The notes under the pieces were generated by a model. The model had not been told where the DNA came from. It searched no databases and saw only the letters and a program-made list of their open reading frames with translations. A program made the position numbers and the translations under genes. DNA of 58,766 nucleotides from Actinomycetota bacterium (GTDB lineage: Bacteria; Actinomycetota; Actinomycetes; Streptosporangiales; Streptosporangiaceae), in assembly GCA_021324595.1 (NCBI GenBank), contig JAJPIV010000045.1, forward strand, positions 1 to 58,766, given 5' to 3'. This document shows positions 38,981 to 47,829 of the stretch, one piece after another; position 1 is the first letter of the stretch, and each line of letters starts with the position of its first letter.

Positions 38981-39675
38981 CCAGGGTGCTCGTGGTGGAC
39001 GACGAGCCGCAGCTCCTGCGCGCGCTGCGGATCAACCTGCGGGCCCGGCACTACGAGGCCGACGTGGCCGCCACCGCCGCGGAGGCGCTCGCCCGGGCCG
39101 CCCGGCACCCGCCCGACCTCGTCATCCTCGACCTCGGCCTGCCCGACCTGGACGGCATGGAGGTGATCGCCGGCCTGCGCGGCTGGACCGCGGCTCCGAT
39201 CATCGTCCTGTCCGGCCGCTCCGACAGCGCGGACAAGGTGGAGGCGCTCGACGCGGGCGCCGACGACTACGTCACCAAGCCGTTCGGGATGGACGAGCTG
39301 CTCGCCAGGATGCGCGCGGCGCTGCGGCGAGGCCCGGCGGACGCGGACGAGCCCAGGGTCGTGCTCGGGAGCACCGTGGTGGACCTCGCGGCCAGGCGGG
39401 TGACCCGCGGCGAGGAGGACATCAGGCTGACCCCCACCGAATGGCGCCTGCTCGAGGCCCTGGTGCGCCATCCCGGCAGGCTGCTGAGCCAGCGGCAGCT
39501 GCTGCTCGAGGTGTGGGGGCCGGGGTACGCCGGCGCTCGGGGCAACCTGCGCCTGTACATGGCGCAGCTGCGGCGCAAGCTGGAGCCTGATCCCGCCCGG
39601 CCGCGCTGGCTGGTCACGGAGCCCGGAATGGGGTACCGGTTCCAGCCGGGCCCGAACGCCAAAGACGGGTCTTGA
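38977..39675 (+). CDS. kdpE: KdpE-type response regulator (OmpR family)
   Basis: This 232-residue regulator starts at GTG 38977, overlapping the kdpD stop by four bases. The receiver domain has the acidic pair VVDDEPQLLRAL, the phosphorylated Asp52 in LVILDLGLPDLDG, the conserved Ser region IIVLSGRSD and Lys in YVTKPFGMDELLAR. The winged-helix domain (about 130-228) has LTPTEWRLLEALVRHPGRLL and RLYMAQLRRKLEPDP. It should activate the kdp operon, possibly through the direct repeats upstream. Confidence 0.96.
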   Translation: MTRVLVVDDEPQLLRALRINLRARHYEADVAATAAEALARAARHPPDLVILDLGLPDLDGMEVIAGLRGWTAAPIIVLSGRSDSADKVEALDAGADDYVTKPFGMDELLARMRAALRRGPADADEPRVVLGSTVVDLAARRVTRGEEDIRLTPTEWRLLEALVRHPGRLLSQRQLLLEVWGPGYAGARGNLRLYMAQLRRKLEPDPARPRWLVTEPGMGYRFQPGPNAKDGS

Positions 39676-39726
39676 CTACGCACAGTTATCTGAAACTGCC
39701 TGTCGGCTCGCGGCTACTGAGCGAGC

Positions 39727-42228
39727 ATGGATTGCATGGGGTTTCGAAGGCATGGCTTTGTACTGCTCGGACTCGTTGGCAGCGTGGCTGTCGCCGTGCC
39801 GGCGGGCATTCCTGGCGCGGGCTTCGCCCCGGGATCGGCAGGCATCCGGTGGCGGACAGTGACCTTCCGCGGGGTCAGCCTGCGGGTGCCGGCGCGGTGG
39901 CCGGTGATCGACCTGAGCCGTCACCCGCGTGCCTGCCCCCGCCTGGACGTCCATGCCGTCTACCTCGGAGCGCCCGGCCCCGACCCGGCCTGCCCGGCGC
40001 GGCTGGTCGGCCGGACCGAGGCGGTCGTGCTCGGGCCGCTGCGGCCGGGCAGCCCGGACGCCCGGCTGGCCCGGGCGCCCCTGGCCCGCGCCGTGATCCG
40101 GGCGGACGCGGGCCTGCGCGGGCAGGCCGTGCTCACCAACGCCGACCAGGCGGTCAGCCGCGACATCGTGGACGCGCTGCCCGGCGCAGGCGTGGAGGTC
40201 TCGATCTCGTTCCGGGCCGACCGGGCCCTCGCCCGGGAGATCCAGGCTTCGCTCACCGTGCGCCGGCCCCCCGGAGCAGCCGACCGGCGAGGGCGCGGCG
40301 CGCGCGCCCGCCGCGCCGCCGGGGAGCGCAGGCCCGCCATCCGCCACGCGGCCCGGCCCGCGGGCGCCCGCGGGCCCGCACGGCACGGGACCTCCCGCGG
40401 GGCTGCGCGGCGCGCCGTCCGTCACGCGGCCGCGGCCGTCTACGCCGGCCCGGGGTTCGACACCTGCGCGGCCCCGAGCGCCGCGGCCATGACCAGCTGG
40501 CTCGCCTCCTCCTACCGGGCGGTCGGCGTCTACATCGGCGGGGTGAACCGCGCCTGCGCCCAGCCCAACCTCACCGCCTCCTGGCTGGCCGGCATCACCC
40601 GCCAGGGCTGGCGCTACTTCCCGATCTACGTGGGGCTGCAGTCGAGCTGCGTCGAGGGGGCCGGGGACGCGGTGATCACGACGAGCCAGGCCGCCGCGGA
40701 GGGCGCGGCCGCGGCCAGCGACGCGATCGCCCAGGCCACGAGCCTCGGCATACCGCGGGGAACGCCGCTGATCGACGACATGGAGGCCTATGGCCCGGCC
40801 TGCGACTCGCAGGTGACGACCTTCCTGTCCGCCTGGGACGCCACCCTGCACGCCCGGGGCTGGACCGCCGGGGTCTATGAGTCGTTCACCAACATCGGCG
40901 CGCTGGTCGCCGCGGCCGGCCGGATCACCGAGCCGGACGTGATCTACTACGCGGACTGGGACGGCCAGCCGACGACCACCAGCCCCTACATGCCGGCCGC
41001 CATGTGGGCCAATCACCAGCGGATCCACCAGTACCTCGGCGGCCACGTGGAGAGCCACGGCGGCGTCGCGATCGACATCGACAGCGATCAGCTCGACGTC
41101 CGCCTGTCCGGCGCCCCGCCCCCGCCGCCGCCCCCGGCCGGCCACTCCGGCTTCCGGGTCTCGGTGGCGGTCAACGCGAACGGCACCGCGGAGTGGTTCG
41201 CCCGGACCGCCGCCGGCCAGCTCGCGCACGCCTGGCAGCAGCCCGTGGGGAGCCTGACCTGGTCGCGCATGCGGACGGTGGGTGACTCGCCGGCGGGCCT
41301 GGCGAGCAACCCGGCCGCGGTGGCGCAGGCCAACGGGGTGCTCACGGTGTTCGCCAGGGACGCCCAGGGCCGGATCGCGCACGCCTGGCAGCAGGCCGGC
41401 TTCCCCAACGACTGGGAGTGGGGCACGCCGCTGTCCGCGCCGCGCGCCCCGGCCCGGGCCGGGACCGACCCGGCCGCCGTGCTGCTGCCCAGCGGTGACG
41501 TGGAGATCTACCAGACCGCCGCGACCGGCGCCGTGCTCACCAGGCGGCAGCTGCGCCCCGGCGACAACCGGCACTGGACCGCGTGGGGCGACATCGGAGG
41601 GCACTGCGCCAGCACGCCGGTGCCGCTGACCGACCCGGCGGGCGGCGTCGACGTGTTCTGCGTGACCACCTCCGGCGGGGCCGCGGCCGACAGCTGGAAC
41701 GGCACCCGGTGGAGCGGGTGGGCGAGCGTGGGGAACGGCCCGTCGGACCTGACCGGGACCCCCGCTGCGGTCGTCAATGGGGCCGGCCAGGCCGAGCTGT
41801 TCGCGGCGACCTCAGGCGGCGGGATGGCCGGCGCCTGGCAGGCGGCGCCGGGGGCGCTGGCGGCGTCGGGAAGCTGGAGCTGGTATCCGCCGCTGGCCGG
41901 CCCCGGATCGGCGGCCGGCCCGCTGGTGATCGCCGGCTCCCCGTCGGCGGCGACCTGGCCGGCCGGCCAGGTGATCGTCTATGCCGCGGCCAGGAACGGC
42001 CCGCCCTACTGCCTGCGCCAGCTCGGCGCCGCGGGGGGCGCGCCCTGGGGCGCCTGGTCGCCGATCCCGGGCACGGCCGGCGGCGCCGTCAACGGCAGCC
42101 CCACGGGCTGGCTGAACACCACGGGGGCGGCGGGGATCGTGGCGCTCGACGGCCACCTGCAGATCGCGACGGCGAGCAACGACGGCAGCGGCTGGAGCGG
42201 CTGGACCGAGGCGGGCGGCGGGTTCTGA
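39727..42228 (+). CDS. secreted DUF1906 (Rv2525c-like glycoside-hydrolase fold) protein with C-terminal lectin-like propeller
   Basis: The product is 833 residues with an N-terminal signal peptide (residues about 8-35). An N-terminal domain (about 40-175: FRGVSLRVPARWPVIDLSRH, VHAVYLGAPGPDPACPARLV) is followed by an Arg/Ala-rich linker and the DUF1906 TIM-barrel domain (about 243-455). That domain has VYAGPGFDTCAAPS, VGVYIGGVNRACAQPNLTAS, LIDDMEAYGPAC and GWTAGVYESFTNIGAL. The acidic DDMEAY matches the active-site strand of this family. After a poly-Pro hinge, about six repeats of some 50 residues, rich in Trp and Gly (EWFARTAAGQLAHAWQQP, TVFARDAQGRIAHAWQQ), form a PLL-like propeller likely to bind sugars. 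A cell-wall or polysaccharide hydrolase is likely. It starts 51 bp after kdpE. Confidence 0.88.
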   Translation: MDCMGFRRHGFVLLGLVGSVAVAVPAGIPGAGFAPGSAGIRWRTVTFRGVSLRVPARWPVIDLSRHPRACPRLDVHAVYLGAPGPDPACPARLVGRTEAVVLGPLRPGSPDARLARAPLARAVIRADAGLRGQAVLTNADQAVSRDIVDALPGAGVEVSISFRADRALAREIQASLTVRRPPGAADRRGRGARARRAAGERRPAIRHAARPAGARGPARHGTSRGAARRAVRHAAAAVYAGPGFDTCAAPSAAAMTSWLASSYRAVGVYIGGVNRACAQPNLTASWLAGITRQGWRYFPIYVGLQSSCVEGAGDAVITTSQAAAEGAAAASDAIAQATSLGIPRGTPLIDDMEAYGPACDSQVTTFLSAWDATLHARGWTAGVYESFTNIGALVAAAGRITEPDVIYYADWDGQPTTTSPYMPAAMWANHQRIHQYLGGHVESHGGVAIDIDSDQLDVRLSGAPPPPPPPAGHSGFRVSVAVNANGTAEWFARTAAGQLAHAWQQPVGSLTWSRMRTVGDSPAGLASNPAAVAQANGVLTVFARDAQGRIAHAWQQAGFPNDWEWGTPLSAPRAPARAGTDPAAVLLPSGDVEIYQTAATGAVLTRRQLRPGDNRHWTAWGDIGGHCASTPVPLTDPAGGVDVFCVTTSGGAAADSWNGTRWSGWASVGNGPSDLTGTPAAVVNGAGQAELFAATSGGGMAGAWQAAPGALAASGSWSWYPPLAGPGSAAGPLVIAGSPSAATWPAGQVIVYAAARNGPPYCLRQLGAAGGAPWGAWSPIPGTAGGAVNGSPTGWLNTTGAAGIVALDGHLQIATASNDGSGWSGWTEAGGGF

Positions 42229-42233
42229 CGGGC

Positions 42234-42266
42234 GGGCCGCCGGCCTACGGCTCCCCCGGCGGGCCC
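42234..42266. terminator. possible hairpin between convergent DUF1906 and small membrane protein genes
   Basis: CCGCCGG (42237-42243) can pair with CCGGCGG (42256-42262), extended by G:C pairs past a one-base bulge. GC-rich hairpins arise easily in this composition, so support is modest. Confidence 0.3.
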
Positions 42267-42284
42267 GGGCCAGCCCGGCGCTGG

Positions 42285-42575
42285 TCAGCCCCCGAAGGCG
42301 GCGACCAGGATGACGACCACGAGGGCGATGGCCGCGAGCCCGCCGATCACCAGGGCCGCGGCCCGGCGCGACCCGCCGCGGCCGGAGTCCCAGGGCTGCC
42401 CCGGCCAGGATGCCGCCGGGCCGGGGCGCCGTGCCTCGCTGCGGTCGTAACCCGCGGCGAACGCCTGGAACTGGGCGGTGCTCGCCGAGGCATCCGGCAT
42501 GGCGCGGAACTCGGCCGTGCTGCTCGGCAGGCCTGGCACGTCATCGCGGGCATAACGGTCGTCACGCTCGGACAT
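42285..42575 (-). CDS. small C-terminally anchored membrane protein of unknown function
   Basis: This 96-residue protein is not one I recognise. It has a polar, acidic N-terminus with a short internal duplication (STAEFRAM and STAQFQAF, residues about 19-41), a Pro/Gly/Arg segment, then one transmembrane helix near the C-terminus (AALVIGGLAAIALVVVILVA) with almost no tail. It is tail-anchored in form, with the N-terminus likely cytosolic. TAGAGT lies six bases before the ATG and there is no Shine-Dalgarno. It is divergent from the ureohydrolase gene. Confidence 0.65.
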   Translation of the reverse strand: MSERDDRYARDDVPGLPSSTAEFRAMPDASASTAQFQAFAAGYDRSEARRPGPAASWPGQPWDSGRGGSRRAAALVIGGLAAIALVVVILVAAFGG

Positions 42576-42581
42576 GCTGCG

Positions 42582-42587
42582 ACTCTA
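42582..42587 (-). promoter_or_regulatory. -10-like TAGAGT, six bases before the small membrane protein ATG (leaderless candidate)
   Basis: TAGAGT-N6-ATG on the minus strand, with no ribosome-binding site, is a clean example of the leaderless arrangement seen elsewhere in the window. Confidence 0.45.
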
Positions 42588-42686
42588 GCCCAATCCGGCC
42601 CGCCCAGCCGCGTGAACTGCGCAGATCCGCGGGCGCGGCGGCGGTCCGGCCGCCGGACCGGCTAGGGTCGGGGCCGGAGGCGATTC

Positions 42687-43724
42687 ATGACCCGGATTGG
42701 CAACATGTACGGCCCGGACGCCACCTTCCTCGGCGTGCCGCGGGCCGACCTGTCGGACCCGGCGGCCGCCGCCGGCGCCGACATCGTGATCATCGGAGCG
42801 CCGTTCGATGGCGGGACCTCGCACCGGCCGGGCGCGCGGTTCGGGCCGCAGGCGATCCGCTTCACCGACTACCTCCCGCACGACGGCTCGCGGCCCCATC
42901 TGGCGCTCGGCGTCGACCCGCTCGCCGAGCTGCGGGTGGTCGATGCCGGGGATGTCGAGATGCCGCCCGGGCAGACCGAGCTCAGCCTGTCCCGGCTGGA
43001 GGAGGCGGTCCACGGCGCCGCCCGGGCCGGTGCGATCCCCGTCGTGCTCGGCGGAGACCACACGATCGCCCTGCCGGACGTGACCGGGGTGGCCAGGCAC
43101 GCCGGCTGGGGCCGGGTCTCGGTGATCCACTTCGATGCCCACGCCGACACCGGGAACACGCAGTTCGGGTCGCTCTACGGGCACGGAACGCCGATGCGCC
43201 GGCTGATCGAGTCCGGGGCGGTGCGCGGCGACCGGTTCCTGCAGATCGGGCTGCGCGGGTACTGGCCGGAGCCGGAGACCCTGGACTGGATGGCGGGCCG
43301 GCGGATGCGCAGCTACGAGATGGCCGAGGTGGTCGCGCGGGGGCTGGACGAGGTGCTCGCCGAGGCGTCCGGGATCGCGACCGACGAGTGCGAGGCGGTG
43401 TTCCTGTCGGTGGACGTCGATGTCGTCGACCCCGGGATGGCGCCGGGAGCTGGCACGCCCGAGCCGGGCGGGCTGTCCGCCAGGCAGCTGCTCGACGCCG
43501 TCCGCTGGATCGCCATGGAGCTGCCGCTCGCCGGCGTGGACGTGGTCGAGGTCGCACCGCCGTACGACCACGCCGAGGTGACCGCGTTCCTCGCGAACCG
43601 GGTGGTGCTTGAGGCGCTGTCCGGGATCGCCTGGCGGCGCAGGGCACTGGCCGGGCAGCCGGCGCGCCGACCGGAGTCCCCGCTGCTGCACGGCCGGCGC
43701 GCGCCCTCGGGGGATGCCCGGTGA
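42687..43724 (+). CDS. agmatinase/guanidinobutyrase-type ureohydrolase
   Basis: This 345-residue binuclear Mn enzyme hydrolyses a guanidino compound to urea and an amine. Metal ligands are visible in VLGGDHTIALP, IHFDAHADT and LSVDVDVVDPGMAPG. The segment HADTGNTQFGSLYGHGTPMR and the C-terminal VEVAPPYDHAE are typical of agmatinase, guanidinobutyrase and guanidinopropionase and not of arginase. The exact substrate cannot be decided. GGAGG lies seven bases before the ATG, and TAGGGT at 42663-42668 is a good -10. The C-terminal 35 residues are Arg-rich and not conserved. Confidence 0.93.
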   Translation: MTRIGNMYGPDATFLGVPRADLSDPAAAAGADIVIIGAPFDGGTSHRPGARFGPQAIRFTDYLPHDGSRPHLALGVDPLAELRVVDAGDVEMPPGQTELSLSRLEEAVHGAARAGAIPVVLGGDHTIALPDVTGVARHAGWGRVSVIHFDAHADTGNTQFGSLYGHGTPMRRLIESGAVRGDRFLQIGLRGYWPEPETLDWMAGRRMRSYEMAEVVARGLDEVLAEASGIATDECEAVFLSVDVDVVDPGMAPGAGTPEPGGLSARQLLDAVRWIAMELPLAGVDVVEVAPPYDHAEVTAFLANRVVLEALSGIAWRRRALAGQPARRPESPLLHGRRAPSGDAR

Positions 43725-43744
43725 CCTGGCGGAGGTGACCACCG

Positions 43745-43780
43745 CTCGGCGCCGGGGCCCGGCGGCGGTGGCGCGCCGAG
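43745..43780. terminator. possible terminator between convergent ureohydrolase and acyl-CoA synthetase genes
   Basis: CTCGGCGC (43745-43752) pairs with GCGCCGAG (43773-43780) across a GC-rich 20-base loop that can itself fold. It is placed between two convergent stops. Modest support. Confidence 0.35.
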
Positions 43781-43791
43781 GGCGCGGGGCG

Positions 43792-45330
43792 CTAGATGGC
43801 GGTGGCGCGATCGGCCCAGTAGGGCTCGCGCAGCCTGCGCTTGAGCAGCTTGCCGCTCGGGTCGCGGGGCAGCTCGGCGACGAAGTCGATCGACTTCGGC
43901 CACTTCATCCGGGCCAGCCTGCCGTCCAGCGAGGCGAGGATCTCGGCGGCGAGCTCGCCGGACGGCTCGACGCCCTCGGCGGGCTGCACCACCGCCTTGA
44001 CCTGCTCGCCCCACTCCTCGTCGGGAATGCCGAAGACGGCGACGTCGGCCACCTTCGGATGGCTGACGATCTCCGCCTCGATCTCGGCGGGGTATATGTT
44101 CGCGACGCCGGAGATGATCACGTCAGCCTTGCGGTCGCACAGGAACAGGTACCCGTCGTCGTCGAAGTAGCCCACGTCTCCCACGGTGAAGAAGTCACGC
44201 AGCCGGCCGGCCGCCGTCTTCTCCGGATCGCCCTTGTACTCGAACTCCATGCCCATCTTCATGTAGACGGTGCCGGGAACGCCCGGCGGGCAGGGCTCGC
44301 CGTCATCATCGACGACGATGACCTCGCTGAGCGGCCAGGGCCGGCCGACGGTGCCCGGCCGCTCCAGCCACTCCTGCGGCGTCACCAGCGTGCCGCCGCC
44401 CTCGGTCGCCGCGTAGTACTCGTAGATGACCGGGCCCCACCAGTCGAGCATCGCCCGCTTGATCGGGACCGGGCAGGGCGCGGCGGCGTGGATCAGCCAG
44501 CGCATCGAGGAGACGTCATAGCGGCTCCGGGTCTCCTCGGGCAGCGAGAGCATCCGCTTGAACTGGGTCGGCACCATGTGGGTGCTGGTCACCCGGTGCC
44601 TTTCCACCAGCGCGAGCGCCTGCTCGGCGTCCCAGGAGTCCATGCACACCAGCGTGTGGCCGAACTGCAGGGCGCTGCCCCCGAAGATGGTCACCGCCGT
44701 GTGGTAGTTCGGCGAGGTGACCAGGTGGACGTTGGGGGGGCCGGCCGTGATGCCGAAGAACTGGAGCAGGCCGGTGAGCAGGTCGGCCGAGTCGTCCGGG
44801 TCCAGGCCGCTGAGCGCCCGGCGCACGCCCTTCGGCCGGCCGGTGGTGCCCGACGTGTAGTGCATGGCCGCCCCGGCTGTCCGGTCGGCGGGCAGGCCGG
44901 CCGGGTGTCCCTCGCGCAGCCGCCCGGCCTCGGTGAACCCGGGCACGGCGCCGTAGCTGAACCGCGCGTCCCCGGGCACCCCGGCCAGGTCGGCCGCCTC
45001 CCGGCCGGCCTGGGCGAACCGCTCGTGCACGAAGAAGGCCTTGGCCTCGCTGTCGCGGACGATGTAGGCGATCTCGGGGGCGGTGAAGTGCCAGTTGATC
45101 GGCGTGTAGTACCACCCGGCCTGCAGCGCGGCGAGGCTCAGCTCCTGGGGCGCGACGCCGTTCGGCACGACCGCGGCGATCCCGTCCCCGGCCCGCAGGC
45201 CACGCGCCCGAAGCGCGTGGACGATCTGGTTGGCCCGGCCGAGCAGGTCGCCGGCCCGGTGCGCGGTGCCGTCCGCCTCGATCACCGCGATCCAGCCCGG
45301 ATCCTCCTGCGCCCGCCTCCAGAACCCCAC
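43792..45330 (-). CDS. fatty acyl-CoA synthetase (FadD-type AMP-binding enzyme)
   Basis: The enzyme activates a fatty or aryl acid with ATP and CoA. It has 512 residues from GTG 45330 (VGFWRRAQEDPG) with GGAGGG upstream; the longer open frame crosses the DUF3068 gene in another frame and is not real. Motifs are MHYTSGTTGRPKGVRRA (about residue 152), YEYYAATEGGG, TVGDVGYFDDDGYLFLCDRK and the catalytic-lysine end PSGKLLKRRLREPYW (about 490). HFTAPEIAYIVRDSEAKAFF is typical of FadD4-like enzymes. It lies 74 bp downstream of the DUF3068 gene on the same strand and may supply acyl-CoA to envelope lipid steps; this link is inference. Confidence 0.92.
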   Translation of the reverse strand: MGFWRRAQEDPGWIAVIEADGTAHRAGDLLGRANQIVHALRARGLRAGDGIAAVVPNGVAPQELSLAALQAGWYYTPINWHFTAPEIAYIVRDSEAKAFFVHERFAQAGREAADLAGVPGDARFSYGAVPGFTEAGRLREGHPAGLPADRTAGAAMHYTSGTTGRPKGVRRALSGLDPDDSADLLTGLLQFFGITAGPPNVHLVTSPNYHTAVTIFGGSALQFGHTLVCMDSWDAEQALALVERHRVTSTHMVPTQFKRMLSLPEETRSRYDVSSMRWLIHAAAPCPVPIKRAMLDWWGPVIYEYYAATEGGGTLVTPQEWLERPGTVGRPWPLSEVIVVDDDGEPCPPGVPGTVYMKMGMEFEYKGDPEKTAAGRLRDFFTVGDVGYFDDDGYLFLCDRKADVIISGVANIYPAEIEAEIVSHPKVADVAVFGIPDEEWGEQVKAVVQPAEGVEPSGELAAEILASLDGRLARMKWPKSIDFVAELPRDPSGKLLKRRLREPYWADRATAI

Positions 45331-45404
45331 CGGCTGCCCTCCGATCCCGCGCCCGCCCCCTCTCGCCCCGCCGGCCGCTCCCGGGGCCGGCCGTGAGCGG
45401 GCCG

Positions 45405-46373
45405 CTAGCTCGCCGACCCGACCGGCTCGCCCGCCTCGTACTCCTCGTACTGGCCCTCGGGCCGGCGCGCGGCCAGCACCAGGCCGGCGACCAGCAGGAT
45501 CAGCCCGAGGATGCCCGCGCCCAGCGGGCCCCAGATCTCGACGAACCGGATCTGGTTCGCGTTGCTGTTGTCGCTCGCCGCGCTCGCCGCCACGCTCGCG
45601 GGAGTGGAGGTGAGGTCGCCGTCGAAGAGGACCAGCCGGGTCGCGCCCGAGCTGTCCTGCAGGGTGTACCGCTGCTTCAGGTCGAACTTGATAGGCGTGC
45701 CGGTGACCGGGTCCACCCAGTCCGTCTTGGTCGCGGAGTAGAACTCCGGCAGCGTGACCTCCGCGCCCGGCAGGCCGACCAGCGACGCGGGCAGCGTCTG
45801 GGTGCCGATCTGCTGGCTGGGGATGTGCGCCACGAAGACGTACGTGGTGATGCCGTCCACGGTAGCCGTCCCGGCGTAGGCATAGGGCACCGGCTTGAGC
45901 AGCGTGGTGTCGAAGACCTGGTAGGTCCGCTTCTGTGTGCCGAACGGCCAGACGTAGCCCTGGCCGCTGACGTGCGGGTGGTCGCTGCCGACGAAGGTGC
46001 CGCAGCAGTTGATCAGCACCCCCGTCTTCCGGTCGAAGGCGAGCTGCTCGGTCGAGTACTGGAACGGCGCGTGATGGGTGAGGTCCTCGATCGCGGTGAA
46101 CGACCGCCATACGGCGATGCGCGAGCTGCCCGCGGCATCGGCCGCGGCGACGTTCCCGGCGGTGGTGTTGGTCGCCGCCATCGTGACGCCAGAGAACTCC
46201 TGGACCTGCGCCGCGCTGAAGTAGCTGAGGCCGGTCCCCTCGAGCGTAATCTTGCTGTACTCGTTCAGCGGGAACTTGACCGACTGCCCGGGAACGAAGA
46301 AACGGAGCATGAGGGCAAGGACGATAAAGAAAACCCCGAGACCGGTCAGCACCGACCAAATGACGCGGCGCAT
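45405..46373 (-). CDS. DUF3068 (PorA-family-like) membrane-anchored envelope protein
   Basis: This 322-residue protein has a transmembrane helix at each end (about 5-25 and 283-305) and a large extracytoplasmic domain between them. Conserved DUF3068 segments are VPGQSVKFPLNEYSKITLEG, STEQLAFDRKTGVLINCCG, QGYVWPFGTQKRTYQVFD and LKQRYTLQDSSG. The C-terminus (RRPEGQYEEYEAGEPVG) is acidic and cytosolic. The mycobacterial counterpart, from memory, is Rv0227c, which sits in the same neighbourhood as the methyltransferase, glycosyltransferase and AftD genes found here. Function is not established. AGGAGGG precedes the ATG; a 16-bp palindrome in the promoter region suggests repression. Confidence 0.88.
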   Translation of the reverse strand: MRRVIWSVLTGLGVFFIVLALMLRFFVPGQSVKFPLNEYSKITLEGTGLSYFSAAQVQEFSGVTMAATNTTAGNVAAADAAGSSRIAVWRSFTAIEDLTHHAPFQYSTEQLAFDRKTGVLINCCGTFVGSDHPHVSGQGYVWPFGTQKRTYQVFDTTLLKPVPYAYAGTATVDGITTYVFVAHIPSQQIGTQTLPASLVGLPGAEVTLPEFYSATKTDWVDPVTGTPIKFDLKQRYTLQDSSGATRLVLFDGDLTSTPASVAASAASDNSNANQIRFVEIWGPLGAGILGLILLVAGLVLAARRPEGQYEEYEAGEPVGSAS

Positions 46374-46438
46374 GGGCCCTCCTGGTCACTGGCCGCCGAA
46401 TCAGGCGGCCGAGAGGGGATTGTGCATGTTTGAGGTAT

Positions 46439-46454
46439 GATACTGGCCAGTATC
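46439..46454. promoter_or_regulatory. 16-bp perfect palindrome GATACTGGCCAGTATC (candidate repressor operator)
   Basis: It lies 66 bp upstream of the DUF3068 start. On the minus strand a -10-like TATCAT overlaps its proximal arm, as expected of an operator blocking polymerase. The half-site TACT/AGTA with a 4-bp centre ending in CC is shared with the palindrome at 54400-54415 in front of the methyltransferase-aftD genes. The size suits a TetR-family dimer. Confidence 0.6.
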
Positions 46455-46540
46455 TCTGGTGTCACTAGCCCAGTGGGGCGGCTGAGCGTCACGGTGCGCG
46501 GGGCCCGCGGCACCGGTCACGGCGGCGGCGCTGGCCGTGC

Positions 46541-46810
46541 TCACGCCGGTTCCCCTCGGGAGAGCTCGGCCGGCGTAGCACCGCCGGTGCCGGCCGCCTC
46601 TCCGTGGCGGGCGCGCTTCACCAGCCGCGCGTGCTCCTCCTCCCCGACCGGCTCGGCCCGGTCGGGGAGGAGGAGCGGGCGGCCGTCCACGAGGCGGAAC
46701 ACGCGGCGCAGCCTCGGGTTGTACAGGATCGCCTCGTCGGCGAAGTACAGCAGGCCGAGCTTGTCGATCGGGCAGGCCAGGATGTCGAGCAGCCCGGGCT
46801 CGAGCGGCAT
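46541..46810 (-). CDS. Trm112 family protein (small zinc-finger-type)
   Basis: This 89-residue protein starts at ATG 46810, which has a strong AGGAGGAG upstream. The Trm112p-like core is at the N-terminus: LLDILACPIDKLGLLYF, then FADEAILYNPRLRRVFRLVD and GRPLLLPDRAEPV. Only the first of the two Cys-Pro type metal sites of the eukaryotic protein is present, as is common in bacteria. In other systems Trm112 activates class I methyltransferases. Two such methyltransferases are encoded nearby, so a partner role is possible. The C-terminal 30 residues are charged and variable. Confidence 0.85.
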   Translation of the reverse strand: MPLEPGLLDILACPIDKLGLLYFADEAILYNPRLRRVFRLVDGRPLLLPDRAEPVGEEEHARLVKRARHGEAAGTGGATPAELSRGEPA

Positions 46811-46875
46811 GGATTCTCCTCCTTCCCCGGCGGCCCCGCGTCGCCGCGCGGTTCCGCCTGTCGCCGCCGGCTGCG

Positions 46876-47829
46876 TCACGCCGGCCCGGCCGCCGCGGCG
46901 GCTCCCGGATCGCGCTGCGCCGGATCCGGACGCGGGCTGTCCCCCGCCGGCCGCGTGGACAGGACCAGCACCACGAGCACCGCGACGACGATGCCCGCCA
47001 GGCGCAGCGCGAGCCTGGCCGGGTCGGCGGGCAGGCGCTCGCCGAACAACCAGGTGCCCGCCACCATGAAGAAGGCGCTCCCGGTCACGCTCGAGACCGG
47101 GCCCACGATCGACACGCGGCACCGCTGCAGGCCCGTCTGGAAGACCAGCAGGCCGGCCGCCGACATGCCGAACGCCAGGTAGGGATAGGGCGAGCCGACC
47201 AGGGCCAGCGCCGCCGCGAACGCGCCCGGGTGACCGGCCAGCTCGCCGGGGATCGCCTTGATCCCCAGCGTCGCGACGCCGTGGAAGAGCCCGGAGGAGA
47301 CGCCGAAGGAGACTGCCCGGGTGCCCGCCCGGCGGGAACCGCGCGCCCGCGCGCGCAGCGCCGCCGCTGCGAGCGCGAACGCGGCCGCCGCGGCGGCGGC
47401 GACCACGGTGAGCAGCGCCGCGTCCGCGCGCTGGCCCACCGGCTCGGCCGGCCCGGCCGCGGACGCGGCGATTGCCGCGATCGCCGCCGCCATGGCCAGG
47501 ACGCATCCCAGCTCGAAGCGGCCGAGCCGCTCACGCAGCAGGAGCCTCGAGGCGGCCACGAGGATCACCACGCCCGAGCCGAGCGCCGGCTGCACGACGC
47601 TCACCGGCGCGAGCGCGAGCGCGACGGCCTGCAGCCCGAATCCGCAGAGCATGAGCGAGAAGCCGCCCAGCCAGGCGGGCGAGGTGAGCACTATCCGGGC
47701 GAGGCGCACGGCGTGCCGGGCATCGATCGCCGGCAGCGCGGCGAGCGCCCGCTTCTCCAGGACCAGGCCGAGGCTGTAGGCGGCGGTCGCGGCGAGCGCC
47801 ACGCCGATCGCGGCGACCGGCGCGCTCAT
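46876..47829 (-). CDS. DMT-superfamily (EamA-like) transporter
   Basis: This 317-residue membrane protein has about nine to ten helices in two similar halves. The N-terminal half contains GLVLEKRALAALP and APVSVVQPALGSGVVILVAA; the C-terminal half contains GFGMS-like and RVSIVGPVSSVTGSAFFMVA segments. Such proteins resemble magnesium/nucleotide-sugar or lipid-intermediate transporters of the DMT group. Its ATG overlaps the stop of the AftD-acyltransferase gene by one base (TGATG), so it is translated in step with that protein and may move a precursor for the same pathway. The last 25 residues are Pro/Ala-rich. Confidence 0.85.
   Translation of the reverse strand: MSAPVAAIGVALAATAAYSLGLVLEKRALAALPAIDARHAVRLARIVLTSPAWLGGFSLMLCGFGLQAVALALAPVSVVQPALGSGVVILVAASRLLLRERLGRFELGCVLAMAAAIAAIAASAAGPAEPVGQRADAALLTVVAAAAAAAFALAAAALRARARGSRRAGTRAVSFGVSSGLFHGVATLGIKAIPGELAGHPGAFAAALALVGSPYPYLAFGMSAAGLLVFQTGLQRCRVSIVGPVSSVTGSAFFMVAGTWLFGERLPADPARLALRLAGIVVAVLVVLVLSTRPAGDSPRPDPAQRDPGAAAAAGPA

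Noticed and set aside
45331-46389. Upstream extension joining the DUF3068 region to the acyl-CoA synthetase in one 865-codon frame
   Set aside because: The extension is in a different frame from the DUF3068 gene on the same strand. A GTG with a Shine-Dalgarno at 45330 gives a normal synthetase.
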